Shown here: one piece after another, positions 21,414 to 34,200 of the stretch
Layout of the letters: every line of letters begins with the position of its first letter
Numbering within the stretch: the first letter of the stretch is position 1
NCBI GenBank assembly: GCA_035772735.1
Contig: JASDFA010000006.1
Coordinates: 63,566,001 to 63,630,000, forward strand
Source of the DNA: Datura wrightii
Lineage: Eukaryota; Streptophyta; Magnoliopsida; Solanales; Solanaceae
Direction: 5' to 3'
DNA: 64,000 nucleotides
Program-made: the position numbers and the translations under genes
Notes under the pieces: generated by a model
The model's database searches: none
What the model was told of the DNA's origin: nothing
Seen by the model: only the letters and a program-made list of their open reading frames with translations

Positions 21414-23750
21414 ATGGAACTCGAGGAAGATAATCCGGTGATGCCGGAAGTTGCGGGAGTGATTCGCCTACCACCAATGGTAGGGAATGAGTATTTCATG
21501 TCACAAGCACCATGCTGCACTTGTTGCAAATGAAGGGGCTCTTTGGAAAGAAACCAAAAGAATACGTGAATCGACATTTGAGGAACTTCTTGGAAATATA
21601 CCGGCCCTTCAATATAACAAATATCAGTCAAGAGTCAATCGGGTTGAGACTCTTTCCTTTTTCACTAGTGGGGGAGGCAACAATGTGGCTAGAGAAATTC
21701 CCTCTTTGATGTATTATTTCATGGCAGGAGTTAACCGAGGCCTTTTTGGACCGCTTTTTCCCTCCATCAAAGATGCTCTGGATGAGGGATGATATTACAA
21801 GTTTCAGGCAAGAACCGGGAGAGCCCTTACACGAGGCATTGTTAAGGTATAAAAAGAAGGTTGCTCCTTGCCCAAATCATGGATTGCTTGATGGAGTGCT
21901 TCTCCAAAGCTTCTATAGGACCCTTGATTCAATCAACAAGTTCGTGGCCAACAACCTTGCAGGTGGTTATATTATGAATCAAAAATATGGGTTGGCCAAA
22001 GCCCTTCTAGACAGAATGACAAAGACCAATAGGGCTTGGTACATGAGAGAAACAAATGTGTCCACTCATGACATCAGCTCAAGTGAATTGGCGGCAGAGT
22101 TTCCAAAGAGGAATGAAGAGTGGGATTAGAATGTTGCCAAGATGATGACACAATTAGAATTGATGATAAAGAACATGATGGGAACAAGGCCCAAGGTGGT
22201 AAATACTGTGGGAATTGAGTGTCCCTTACAATATAAGGGAGAGTCATCACTGCCATGATATGAAGAAGAATGCCAATACATGGGCAACCAAATTGGAGGT
22301 CCTCGACCTTGATTCCAAGGAGAAAACTAAGGCCTATAGCACCCAAGGGATGACAAAGAAGGTTGGAGAAATCGTAAGCCACAGGGATGGCCCGAAAGAA
22401 ATGAAAGGTGGGGTAATAGAGAGACAAACCAAGAGGGTGATCTCTATTACCGGAGTTCGAACCCACATGTTCCCCCTCCAAAGGTTGGGAATCCCCACAA
22501 TTAGCTAAGCGTGAGTGATGTGGGTAACTCAAAAATTGAAGAAATGGTATCGAGAGTTCTGAAGAAGGTTGAGTCGACCGAGAGCGGGGTGAAAGAATTA
22601 AGAGGGAAGGTGTATAACCTTTCCCAAATAGTGAGTTCACATTCCACCTCCATCAAGTATTTGGAGGCCCAAATGAATAATTTGTCAGCTCAAATGAACC
22701 CCCGGATGAAGGGAACACTACTTAGTGACACAATGCCAAATCCCGATAAAGATGGTCAATGCATGGCTATTGTGACTAGGAGTGGCAAGGTGATTGGAGA
22801 TGCCTCGGTGAAGCCTAGTGAGGTTAATAACCCAAAGTTAACTGACGAAGATGATGTCGACAAGACGCCAATGACCCCAAGGACTGAGGAAAAAGATTAA
22901 TGAGGAAGAGAGGGAAAGGATGATGAAATCTCTCACATGCCAATAATGATGAGGCAGGCATGAAGGCCTCAATTGACGACAAGGTTTAATCAAGAATATC
23001 ACCTCCTTACCCACAACGGTTGGCCAAGAAAAAGAAGGACGACCAGTTCAAAATGTTTGCTGACATGTTTAGCAAATTGTCCATAAATATACCGTTAGTG
23101 GATGATCTACTCCAAATGCTCAGTTATGCAAAGTTTATGAAATAATTGCTTAAGAAGAAAAAGGTGGTTGATGCAGGTAATAGAGAGAAAACGCACCATT
23201 GTAGTGCGGTGATGATGAGCAACCTTGACCCCAAAGGGAGGACACTGGAGCTTTCACAATCCCATGTACAATTGGGATATGTGTGTTTAAGAAAGCTCTA
23301 TGTGATCTTGGTGCCGACATAGATTTGATGCCCCTGCTCATTTTCAAGAAATTGGGACTCGGGAGCACAAAGTCAACATCAATGAGGTTGCTCATGGCAG
23401 ATAGATCAACAAAAAGACCTTTGGGGTGTTAGAAGATGTGTTGTTGAGAGTGGACAAGTTTATTCTACAGACTGATTTTGTGAATTTGGATTTCGAAATG
23501 GATGTAGAGTTTCTCCTTATTCTGGGAAGACCATTGTTGGCTACATCGAGAGCTATGGTGGACATGGAGCTTGGAGAGATAAAATTTTTAGTTAGAAGTG
23601 AGGAGGTCACCTTGAAGGTGCGTCCATCAGTTGAAATTCCCCCGAATGCAAGGTGATATGAGTGTTGCAAAATGAAGAGGAGAACAAGGAATTGGAGCAG
23701 AAGGAGATGGAGTCGGATGATGACCCGTCAGAAATGAGTTGTTGAAAAAA
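21414..23750 (+). pseudogene. gag-protease of element G, degenerate
   Basis: After an ATG at 21414 the frame shifts near 21520. From 21512 one frame then carries capsid (LHLLQMKGLF, RHLRNFLEIYRPFN, LRLFPFSLVGEATMWLEKF, FPPSKMLWMRDDITSFRQEP), interrupted by TGA at 21707, TAG at 22127 and others. A coiled linker (IVSSHSTSIKYLEAQMNNLS) and the common motif AIVTRSGKV near 22770 follow. The protease is seen as LCDLGADIDLMP near 23300 and ILGRPLLATSRAMVDM near 23525. I see no clear CCHC knuckle. No RT follows; the element is cut near 23900 by sequence in the other orientation. It is Athila/Tat-like by protease type and primer site. Confidence 0.8.
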
Positions 23751-23790
23751 ACAAGGTCTACATCGTGCTATGACATTAACTAAGGCGCTT

Positions 23791-23808
23791 CTTGGGAGGC
23801 AATCCAAG
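23791..23808 (+). other. Conserved hairpin after gag-protease, element G
   Basis: CTTGGG, loop AGGCAA, TCCAAG. The stem bases differ from the A hairpin (CACGGG / CCCGTG) but still pair, while the loop and the preceding GGCGCT are kept. Confidence 0.65.
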
Positions 23809-23902
23809 TGTTTAGTGAATTATTTTATGTATTTGTTGTTTTTGTTTTTATCGGAGCTGTGAAGTGAGGAACAAAGGGAGAAACAAACCATGAAGAGAGG
23901 AA

Positions 23903-24073
23903 CGGATGAGCTTAATGCACAATAAATATTACGAATAAAAGGGAAATTTCCTAATAATGCCTTGTAGCCTCCCTGTCATATGTGGCATGCTTCACACCTA
24001 TGAAAAGGACTTTACTCGACGTGGCTTTCAAACATCCTAGGATACTCTAAACATAGTTATCTGATACCAAGTT
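23903..24073 (-). other. Minus-strand leader with tRNA-Met primer site
   Basis: On the minus strand TTGGTATCAGATAA (near 24070-24057) matches the tRNA-Met complement and is followed by leader sequence like that at 43500-43640 of element 2. It belongs with the LTR at 24074-25887. The body of this element is missing; F (minus strand, RT to integrase) could be its remainder, with G inserted between. Confidence 0.6.
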
Positions 24074-25887
24074 TATCACTACCCGAGACTAAACCCTGGA
24101 TGCCATAAGGTAGTTAGCGCCACATGTGACCTCAAGCTAACCCATGGCTTAACATCATACTGGTATACTGAATTAAATTGAAGCGGAAGTTGTATAAACA
24201 TAACTAAATAATACTTTTCAAAAGAAAAGATATCTGATAAAATACTAAAAAAAACTATGTTTGTTCTAGACTTAGCGGTACTGTACTATACCGTGGGAGA
24301 GACTATAACTGACATATAACTACATAGCTAGATGTGGAGTCCGATGTATACCCCCATCGAAGAAGGCCCACTATACCTTGCTAGGGTATAGTAGTTGAAC
24401 TGGGTGATTATTGCCTAATGCCCATTTACGATAAAACATATAGTGGCAATGTAGTTCTAGGAACCTGGGTGCACAGAACCCCAGCCTATGCGGTGCAAAG
24501 TCCTACTCCAAGTGAAAATTTCTAACTGTGACTGCTAGGCTGATAGCTCATACATGATGTCCTAAGTCTTAAGTTAGGAATACTTATATGGAAGTAACCT
24601 TAGAGTCTGAATGACCTGTTAACTGAAATTAAGGGTTCTAAGACTTGCTAGAGCTGCTTTAGCTGAAAGCTTCATAACCACACAAAGAAAAACCTGACAA
24701 CTGATAGTTGAGACTATGGAGTTTTACTAAACTCCTTAAGAGATTGAATATAGTCAAACTGATTAGCTAACTTTTCTGTATGATACTATAAAGGCTAAGT
24801 ACTAACTATGACTGAAAATCAATAAATAAACTTTTGATCATATAACTGCACTATTCTGGTGATTATAAGAACTATTAGAATCAATAAACATTCAAATCTG
24901 GATAATTATGCAAGAAGATTCCAATTATATTTACATATTAGGGCTAAAACATATACTTCACGGAAAGAGATATCAACATGAAATTCTAGCTAGCAATAAT
25001 AGTTAAGAATCGCGAGAATTATAACAAGAAGGAAATTCATGATCTAACTAACAGACAACCCTAACTTTGACCCTAAGAGGGCTAGAACTGATAAAGCTTT
25101 CACAATGGATTTGGGGCACAAGGGAAGATCAATTCCCTTGTTGAAATCCCAAATACCCGGTGTAGAATTCCTTGGAAGAAATCTTGAGAATCTGTTAAGG
25201 AATTTGCAAGCCCAACTATTTCTCTGAGACAACTATCTGAATTCTTCATGAATTTCCTAAATGGTTTTGGAAAGGATGAGAGAGGGTTGACTATTCCTCT
25301 GAAATCCCTCCTATGAAATCCTAATACAACCTAGTTTAGGAGTTTAGACGATAGGGTTTTACAAAATTGCCCCGTCAGGTGGTACGACTCAACCTACGAG
25401 TTATACCACGATTCCATGATTCGTACCACCGCTTATGGTTATTGAACCTACTTTAATCTAGCTCCCTGAAGTTTTCCATTGATTCTTACTATGACTCATA
25501 TTAGCATTCGGCGACTCGTATAACGATCCGTATCTTAGTGTTGAGTATTTCTTTGTCCCTCTCATGACCTATCTTATGGATCGTACCGCTGTACCATGAG
25601 TCGTACCCTGACTCGTGGTTAGCCTGAATATTCTTGGCCATAACTTTTAGTTATTTAACGATTGGTCAGTACGATCCGTGCCAAGGTGGCATAATTCGTG
25701 ACATAGAGTCATGGTTTCTTCAACCTAATTCATTGAGTTTCTCTATTCTCTAGTTACGAGTCTATGTACAATCTGTACAACGATTTCACGAGTCTTACTG
25801 TGACTCATATTGAGATCTTTTTCACAGATTTCAATAGAATCAAATTTAAATCTCAAGGCTATTCTTAGGAATTTCTAGGGTGTTACA
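24074..25887 (-). repeat. Minus-strand 5' LTR, tRNA-Met family
   Basis: The minus strand starts TGTAACACCCTAGAAATTCC at 25887 and ends just before the primer site. A second, truncated copy of its downstream part is at 60897-62121. At 25370-25830 it has many short inverted words (GTACGACTC, ACGAGTT, GATTCGTACC, GATCCGT). No gene is present. Confidence 0.7.
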
Positions 25888-26351
25888 AATGATTGTGTCG
25901 ATTATAACGAGTCTCCCCTTATTCCTCATATTTTAAGTGAATTACGTTCATGACTTATGGAACTATGTTTTATAGCGTACTTTACCCATTGACTAGTTTA
26001 TGAGATTTTATTTATGATTTCAAATATGGTAAGTTATGTGATTACTAAAATTAAACTTGGGGTCATTATATTTCAACTTATGATGAATAACTTATGTCTA
26101 TGACTATTATGAGATGATGATTTCAGCATATGCCATATTCTCATGTTTCAGTTTAGACTTTACTTATGAACTTTTTTTCTTATCTTACGAGCATGTTGTT
26201 ATATTCCCTACATATTTAGTACATTCAAACTGTTGATGGCATACTCTATTCTATATCGTCTCATGATATAGGTTCAGGTGATCATCTTAGTCCCGGATTT
26301 AGGCAGCTCCTACATCAGTCCAGTATCATCCCAGTTTTGGTGAGTCCTCAA
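25888..26351 (+). repeat. Element E 5' LTR fragment
   Basis: It aligns with 36335-36680 of the D LTR (GATTTCAAATATGGTAAG, then CATGATATAGGTT...). It breaks after CAAGATCCAATTG and continues directly in the protease region, so the LTR end, leader and gag have been deleted. Confidence 0.65.
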
Positions 26352-29300
26352 GATCCAATTGTAGAACCCAAATGGTAGAGTTTCGATTTCCATATGAGAC
26401 AATCCAAGAGTGTAAGGGTAGTTCAATTGTTCCAGTAGGTTGCTTTGTTTCCTATATTAAGGCCAGAAAGATGATCTCCAAGGGTTGTGAATACAATCTA
26501 GTATGGGTCAAGGATTCTACGTCCGAGAGCTCGACACTTTAGTCAGTTCCTATTGTGTATGAGTATCTACAGTTATTTGTAGATGATCTACTAGGAGTAT
26601 CTCCCGATTGAGAGATTGACATCTGTATTGACATTCTCCGTGATACACAACGCATATCTATTCCTCATTATACAATGGCTCCAGTCGAGCTAAGGAGTTG
26701 AAAGAGCATTTGAAAGATCTCCTAGATAAAGGTTTTATCTAACCTAATAAGTCCCCATTGGGTGCCCCAATTCTCTTCGGTCAGAGAAAGATGGCTCACT
26801 TAGGATGTTTATTAATTAATGATACTTGAACATGGTCACTATAAGGAATAAGTATCCCATCCCAAGGATTGATGAACTGTTTGTCCAGGTTCAAGCTGCT
26901 AAGTGCTTTTCAAAGATAGACCTCAGTTTCGGTTATCATCAACTTAGAGTTAGGGAGAGTGACATACAGAAGAAAGCTTTTAGGACTTAGTACGATCACT
27001 ATGAGTTTGTAGTTATGTCTTTTAGACTAACAAATGCTCCTACATATTTTATCGATTTGATAAATAGGGTGTTCAAGAAATATTTGGATATGTTCATTAT
27101 TTTTTCATAGATGATATCCTCACAAACACTCGGAGTGAGGAGGAGCATACTGCTCATTTAAGGATTATGTTGTAGACTCTCAAGGATCGTCAACTGTTTG
27201 CTAAATTTAGCATATGTGAGTTTTGGCTAAACTCAATAGCATTCTTGGTCACGTGGTGTGTAGTGAGGGTGTGCAGGTGCAGTCTCTAAAGATAGAGGCA
27301 ATAAAGAATTGACCTAAACTTGTAAGTCCCACCGATATTACGAGCTTCTTGGGGTTAGCTAGTTACTATAGGAGGTGCATAGAAGAATTTTCATGCACTG
27401 CAACACCATTGATTAAATTGACCTAGAAGAAGGTAAAAATTCAGTGGTCAAATGCTTGTGAGAAGTGTGTTAGGGAGTTAAAGACTCAACTCACTTCAAC
27501 CTAGTTGTTGACTCTACCAGAGGGCACAAATGGTTTTGGTGTGTGTTGTGATGGCTCTAAAGTTGGTCTTGGTTGAGTGTTTAAGCAACATGGTAAAGTC
27601 ATCGCGTGTTCCTCTAGACAACTTATGACTCATTAGAAGAATTACCCGACGCATGATCAAGAGTTGGCAGTTGTAACATTTTCCTTGATGATTTGGAGGC
27701 ACTATTGATATAGGGTGCATGTGGATATGTTCACGGACCACACGAGCCTTCAGTATGTGTTTATTCAGAAGGATCTAAATTTGCAGAAAAGAAGATGGCT
27801 AGAGCTTCTCAAGGAGTATGACATGAGTGTCCTTTATAATTCGGGCAAGGCTAAAGTAGTGGTGGATGTTCTTAGTAGGTTGTCCATTGAGAGTGTGTCC
27901 CATGTCTAGAGTGAGATAATGGAATTGATGAAGGATATCCATAGGCTTGCTCATTTAGGATTTTTCCTTACAGATTCATCGGATAGTGGTTTTATTTTTT
28001 AGTATGGGTCGGAATCTTAATTGATAATGGAAGTTAAAGCAAGGAAAGATGAGAATCCTATCCAAGTGAAGTTGAAGGAAACAATCCGAAATCAGAAAGT
28101 GGAGGTTTTCTCCCTAGGCAGAGATAGTGTACTCTGATATTAGCGTCGATTGTGTGTTCAAGCAGTAGATGACTTGAGAGAGGCGATGTTAAGTGAGGCT
28201 CATGGATCTTTGTACTCTATCCATCCAGGTAAAACCAAGATGCACTGTGACGTATGAGAAGTCTATTGGTGGAATGACATGAAGGACATAGGGGAATTTG
28301 TGGCCGTGTGTCTCAATTGCCAACAGGTGTAGGTCGAGCATCAAAGACCTTGAGGTATGCTTTAGGATATCAACATTCCTATATGGAAGCGGGAAGAAAT
28401 CAATATAGATTTATTATAGAGTTGCCTCGTACACGCCGGTAGTGTGACTCTATATGGGTGTTTATAGACGCGTTGATCAAATTGACTCACTTGTTACTGG
28501 TTAAAACTATAGATGCAGCCAAGGATTATGCAAGATTGTACATTCGGGAGTTAGTTCGATTTCATGGAGTTCCTTTTTCCATTATCTCAAATAGATGTTC
28601 TTATTTCACCTCTCAATTCTGAAGATTGATTGAGAAGGGCCTTGGTACTCAGGTGAAGCTTAGTGCAACTTTTCACCCAAAGATAGAAGGGAAAGCGGAA
28701 TGGACCATTCAGACCCTTGAGGACATGTTGAGAGTGTGTATGATTGATTTCAAGGGTATTTGGCATAATCACTTTACTCTCATCGAGTTTTCCTATTGCA
28801 ACAGCTATCACTCCAGCATTAAGATGGCTCCAATTAAAGATCTTTATGGGTGGAGGTGTAGATTGCCTATTGGATGGTTCAATATAGATGATGCTACATT
28901 AATAGGGCCAAATTAAGTTCATGAGGCTATGGAGAAAGTTCAGCTTATTAGGGAAAGGCTTAATACAGCTTGGAGTCGTCAGAATTTTTTGGGGGATGTT
29001 AGGAGGAGGGAGCTTTAATTTGAGGTCGATGATATGGTGTTTTTGAAAGTGTCTCCCACGAAGGGAGTTATTAGGTTTGGAAAGAAAAGGAAGCTTAGTC
29101 CCTAATATGTTGGTACTTATAAGATTTTGAGGTGAGTTTGCAAAGTGGCAAACGAGTTGGAGCTACCAGCGGAGTTAGCTTCGGTGCATCCAATTTTTTA
29201 TGTGTGTTTGCTGAAAAAGTGCATTAGTGATCTAGCTTTAGTTTCTTCAATATAACACATTAGGTTTATGGATAGCAGTACCTATGAGGAGGTTCTAGTT

Positions 29301-29450
29301 GAGTTCTTTGATCGCCAGGTTCGAAAGATGAGAAACAAGGAACTAGCTTCAGTAAAGGTTTTGTGGGAGGCCGAAGCAGATATGATGACTAAATACCTGC
29401 ATCTTTTCCCTTTCAGCTCAGTTCCAGCATGAGGTACCAGTTTCCTCCTT
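26352..29450 (+). pseudogene. Element E pol remnant (protease end, RT, RNase H, integrase)
   Basis: In shifting frames the plus strand gives the RT region ([30 protein letters not shown]) at about 26880-27060, then a broken YVDD region near 27100. RNase H follows (VDMFTDHTSLQYVF, open at 27715-27909), then the integrase core at 28430-28920 ([24 protein letters not shown]). In the integrase the second catalytic Asp reads Asn (IISNRC near 28590). The C-terminal domain ends near 29450. It is of the same family as D by sequence. Stops are too many for any function. Bases 29451-29672 are a 3' non-coding tract ending in AAGGGGGAGA, the polypurine tract. Confidence 0.82.
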
Positions 29451-29672
29451 AGTACTCTATCCAGTTTCATTTTGTGTTCAAGTCTCTCAGTTCCTTTATG
29501 TCATAACATGCATGTACGTTTCTGAATTTAGTTCAGTCATGTATCTCAGTTCCAAGTCAGTCACTCCATCAATTTATTAATCTATAGCTTTCAATTCTGG
29601 GATTGCAGCCCTTTCCCTATCTTTTCAGTTTATTTAGCCTCCACTCGAAAATGAATGTTCCCAAGGGGGAGA

Positions 29673-31251
29673 TGTAGTAACACCTCAACACTTCCTAGCA
29701 CTAGACTCGAGATATGGATTTGATCAGCAGAAAAATATGCAATTTTTCTCAGAATAGCTCGTCGTACAAGTCGTGGTTTCATTTCATAGATCGTAGGAGG
29801 AGTCATAGATTACATCTGCAGAGGCAGACCTTATACGATGGCTAATAGTATGATTCATGGGTCTCTATAACGAGTCATGGGCAAGTTCCCTGACATTTAT
29901 CTGAGTGTTAGGCCTTGGCAGTAAGGAGTCATGGTACGATTCATTGTGTGGTGTGACGATTCGTGGCGAGCAATCATGATATGAAAGTGTAAAGGGTAGG
30001 TTCCGTAATCGCTAGTCATGTAATGACATTTTTTAGGAAAAAATGAGTCGTGGTGAGTACTCATTGTATAAGGATCAGAGATATGGAAAATTGAATTGGG
30101 ATATGATGGATGGATACCACGAGTCGTGGTAGAAAGGTACGACTCATGGTACAGGTCGTGGTTATTGGCAGATAGTTTTTTTATTATGATTTTACAGGAA
30201 TATTCTCATAACTTCCAAAGCTTCTAACCCCTAAGTGACATCAGTTTGGGCTTCTTAAAGAGTGTGTTATTGGGCTTAACATAGCCTAAGTCATTATTCT
30301 TTCAAAGCAATTGTAGACTGAAGATCCCCTCCCAAATCAAGCTAGAGTTCACCATCCTCTTAATCTCAATTTCTCTTAGGTTTCAGGGCATGTCAAGAGA
30401 TGAATTTGGCCCATGTATGCAGGGTTATGAATAGGGGAAATCCTTCCATCCTCATTCTCTTTTCAAATAAATTCCATGATCTATACTTCTCAAGTTATTG
30501 AAAAATTCTGAGGTTTAACCCAATTCCATGCAATTATCCATCATATCTCTATGGGTCCAATTCTCACCTGTTCCATTTGATGCAATATGGTCATTAGGGA
30601 TTATTTAACTCTCAAATTCCTCATGAATTGATGATTTTAAGCTTATGAAGATTTTGCCCTATTATGCATGATTTATCAATTCAAGTCTATGAGCCTATAA
30701 TTTCTAGTAAGATGAACTATCAAGGCATGCGTGAATGTTTACGAATTCTTAAACTTATAATTCTATGATTTAAAATTTATGAAGCATTATTAAAGTATGT
30801 ATGATTTCATTATTTGGGCAAGCCCATATAAGTTCATGTATATTTCACCATGATTTTTATCCAAGACTTACAAGATCTGTTTTACAGAGAAGTTTGGAGT
30901 CAAGACTCCTATGAGATAGATTTATGCTATGTTTCGAGAATATGATTATGAGAAATAAGTATTGTTTGGAAGTAGTGTCTAGCACCGAACAGGCTAGGGA
31001 TTCTAAGGACCCAGGTCTCATAACTACGCTCAATCGTAGGTTAATATTGATATTTTGGACCTTTCAAGAGAGTTCCCCCCCCCCCCGGGGGCACACCATG
31101 ATCATTCTTTGCCCTGGCAAGGCTTAGGATTACCTGCCTACTTGAGCGAGATAGTTGGGTCATCATATAAGCTCTATCATGATGGTGTCTGTTATGACAA
31201 AGCCTTCCATTGTTCCTCGTATTTTATCTTTCTCATATTCATGTCTTATAA
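29673..31251 (+). repeat. Element E 3' LTR, first part
   Basis: It starts TGTAGTAACACC after AAGGGGGAGA and aligns with the D LTR at 59477. It carries words such as GTACGACTCATGG in its first 500 bases, and a run of 12 C followed by five G at 31075-31091. It is broken by the solo LTR; its last five bases, TATAA (31247-31251), are the target duplication. Confidence 0.8.
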
Positions 31252-34200
31252 TGTTACACCCCAAAAACTTATTCATATTTTTATGATTATTTGATGTTTA
31301 TATGTCATATTAAGGAAATTATGGGTTGTAGGTTGTCCATAGGTGAGGAGAAAAACATGTGCAAAGGGAAAAGCAAAGAGTATGTGAAGTTTATAAATAA
31401 GGGTAAACTTTAAATGGACATATCTCCAAATATATAATTATTCATAGGTCCTATAGCCTATCGAATGAAAGGTATTTGAGTCTAGTTTACTTTGAAAAAA
31501 ACCGCTCGTCAATCGGAGTTCAGAGTAAAAAGTTATGTTCGTTTGAAGACAACACTGTCGGCTGAAAAAGCGCCCATGCGTGCAGGCGCCGAGACAGGCA
31601 GGCAGCAGGTGCGCGCGCGGGAGGGCATGCCGCATGGGCACCGCATGTGGGCGCCCAGCCCACCTATATGAAGTAATTTTGAGCTAAAAATCTCATTTCT
31701 ACTCCGTTTCACCTCATTTTTTTTAAAATTCACAGAATTAAGATCTCTATCCAATGGTGACAACAAATACCACGTAAGAAATTGTATGGATAGGTCAAAT
31801 TTCCTAATAGTCCAAGCTTGGAAAGGGTTTCTTATGTCGTGAGCTTCTAATCGTCGAGTTGCTACGTTTTTGGGAAGTAGGGAGGTGAAGTTCTACCTCC
31901 ATATTAGTGAGAGTTGAGTACAAAAGGAGGTAGGTGTTTTTACTCTTTAAATTATCATGAATTAACAAGCTATCTTGGAAGTGAAGTTGGAACTTATGTG
32001 TTGCTTGGGTGTGTGTTGTTGCTTCAGTTTGGCAGCATGGTTGCTCATTTTTGGAACAGTATTTGGCTTAAGAGGAACTCCATATGGGCAGGGGTTATAC
32101 ACAAGTGAAAGGTAAGTGTTCTTACTTGGTTTATCCGCTCAAATTCCCAAGCTAAAGTAAGGAAATGAAATAAATTTAATATGTATTTTATGTGATATTT
32201 GACTGAGGTTTCTGCCTCTTTTGGGAGGTTGTTACAACTGTATAGATGCTGGAATTTATCCAAAAGATGGAGGGAATACACCACACCTTTGGGGAGCTAA
32301 GGTAAATAGGTTTGCTAAAAATTATATTATGATGTGGCTGTTTGGTTGTACGTTTTGGGACATGAATTGTGACTGGGAACATGGAATAAACATGTCCTCA
32401 TTCCATGTAGTGTAAGTAAGGATGTTGAAGGTGTCGGAGTTTCTAGCAAACAGAAGAAATTGGCTAAAAAGACGCGATGAAGTGAGGTATGTAAAGGCGT
32501 CCCCATTCTTATTTTCCAAGCACGAAGTCTTGTTGTTTATCGGGCCAATGTTCCTATGTTTTGTGTTCCTATTGAGGCAGACATGATTCTTCCCAAATTA
32601 TTGGAAATACTTCATAGAAAGCTTGAAGAGTTAAATATGCTTGAAGTGAACAAATATGATGTGAAAGGCGTATTGTTTACGATTTTTATTGTTGTAGTTG
32701 TAAAATCGAGTCTAAAGTCCCCTCATCGTGGGCGCCCTGAGATGGTCCTTAATATTATTTCATGCATGTGATATCAAATGTGTTCAAAATTCTATTTTCT
32801 ATGTGAAATTGGTAAAAAGGCAACCAGACGACATGCGAACAAACTTAACGCTAGAAAACAGTTTCAAGCTAAATAAGGGTAAATGAGAACAACAAAATGA
32901 AACTGCCTTACAATAGTTATCCACCCTCTTATGAACATGCTCTAAGGTATATAAGTCAAGAGGAGATTCCTTGATTTCTTCCCTTTATCTAACTGACTAG
33001 TTAACGAGTTTTTGAACCGACCGATACGTTGAACTTGAAAGATAGAACTATAATGTGTAAATTATTGATATTTCTATGAACCCATATTTTTGGGCAGGTT
33101 ATACACAATATTTTAATGTTAGAAGGTTATACGAAAATAAGTATATATTTACACTTATGGTTACGTTCAAGCTACACGCTCGGGCAACAAATTTTGTCTT
33201 TAGAATGTTGCCGTAAATTTACTATAACTCTTGTGCTATTTGAACCTCCTGAGAGTTGCCAAGGCATTAATTTAAATAAGTTATATAAATACATTATGTG
33301 GTAATGATATAATAAATATTAGGTGACGACATTCTATAAATCAGCTAGAGTAGAACATTTGTAAAATAGTAACTTAAGTTAAAGAGAAGCTATACCCCTA
33401 AACGTTTATGTTAAGTTATCGATTCTAAGTGTTGAAATTTTCTTCCATGACCGAAAAGGGTGATCTTATGAGCTTCTAAACCATTTATAATGATGTAAGC
33501 TTTCTTGAGCCCCTCGGTTAATTACGAAGTTGTTAAAGTCAATCCAACGACATCCAAATTATGGTTATAAGTCTTTATTTGCCTATAAGGCAACACTTGG
33601 AGAGTTGCTTATGAATTCTAAGGTTGAAAAAATCCAAATCACAAATTCTTAAGTAATGTCTTCCAGTCCCTAAGTTATGTTGAAGTGTGTTATGCTATGA
33701 AGTTTTCAAGAGATCATATTGCGAAAATCATGCTAATATCTCGATCAAGTATTTGAAGTTGCCTACCGATCTAAGAACTTAAGTCTTTACATGTCTTTAC
33801 AGTAAGAAGTCTTAATGTATATGATTTTCATATTATAACATACAGTTGAATTCTTTCAGTTATATTCAAGTCATGCGTCTATATGTTTAGCTCTTGTTGA
33901 GTTATCATTTGAATTTGCTAAATTCAGCAGAGAGATTCTCTCATGTACCAATGTTCTTAATGTCTAAGTAAGTATAACAAGAAGCTATGAAAATGATCAA
34001 TTAAGCTTAGAACTTATAATCCAAAGAAGTCACCTGGAGGTCACTCAGCTAACTAAATATGAGTTTATATGTTATACAGGAGTCTCATACATTGTATGTC
34101 TGTAATTCAGCTCTCAGCCCTACGTATATGTTAAGCGTTATGACAAGAAATCCAAGCTCCAAGTTATAAGTCCCACGTTTTCCTGCAAATAAGGAAAATG

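Noticed and set aside
32188..33304. Several open frames of 60-79 residues that could be a host gene
   Set aside because: They lie in the solo LTR on both strands, with no shared domain, splice pattern or codon signal.
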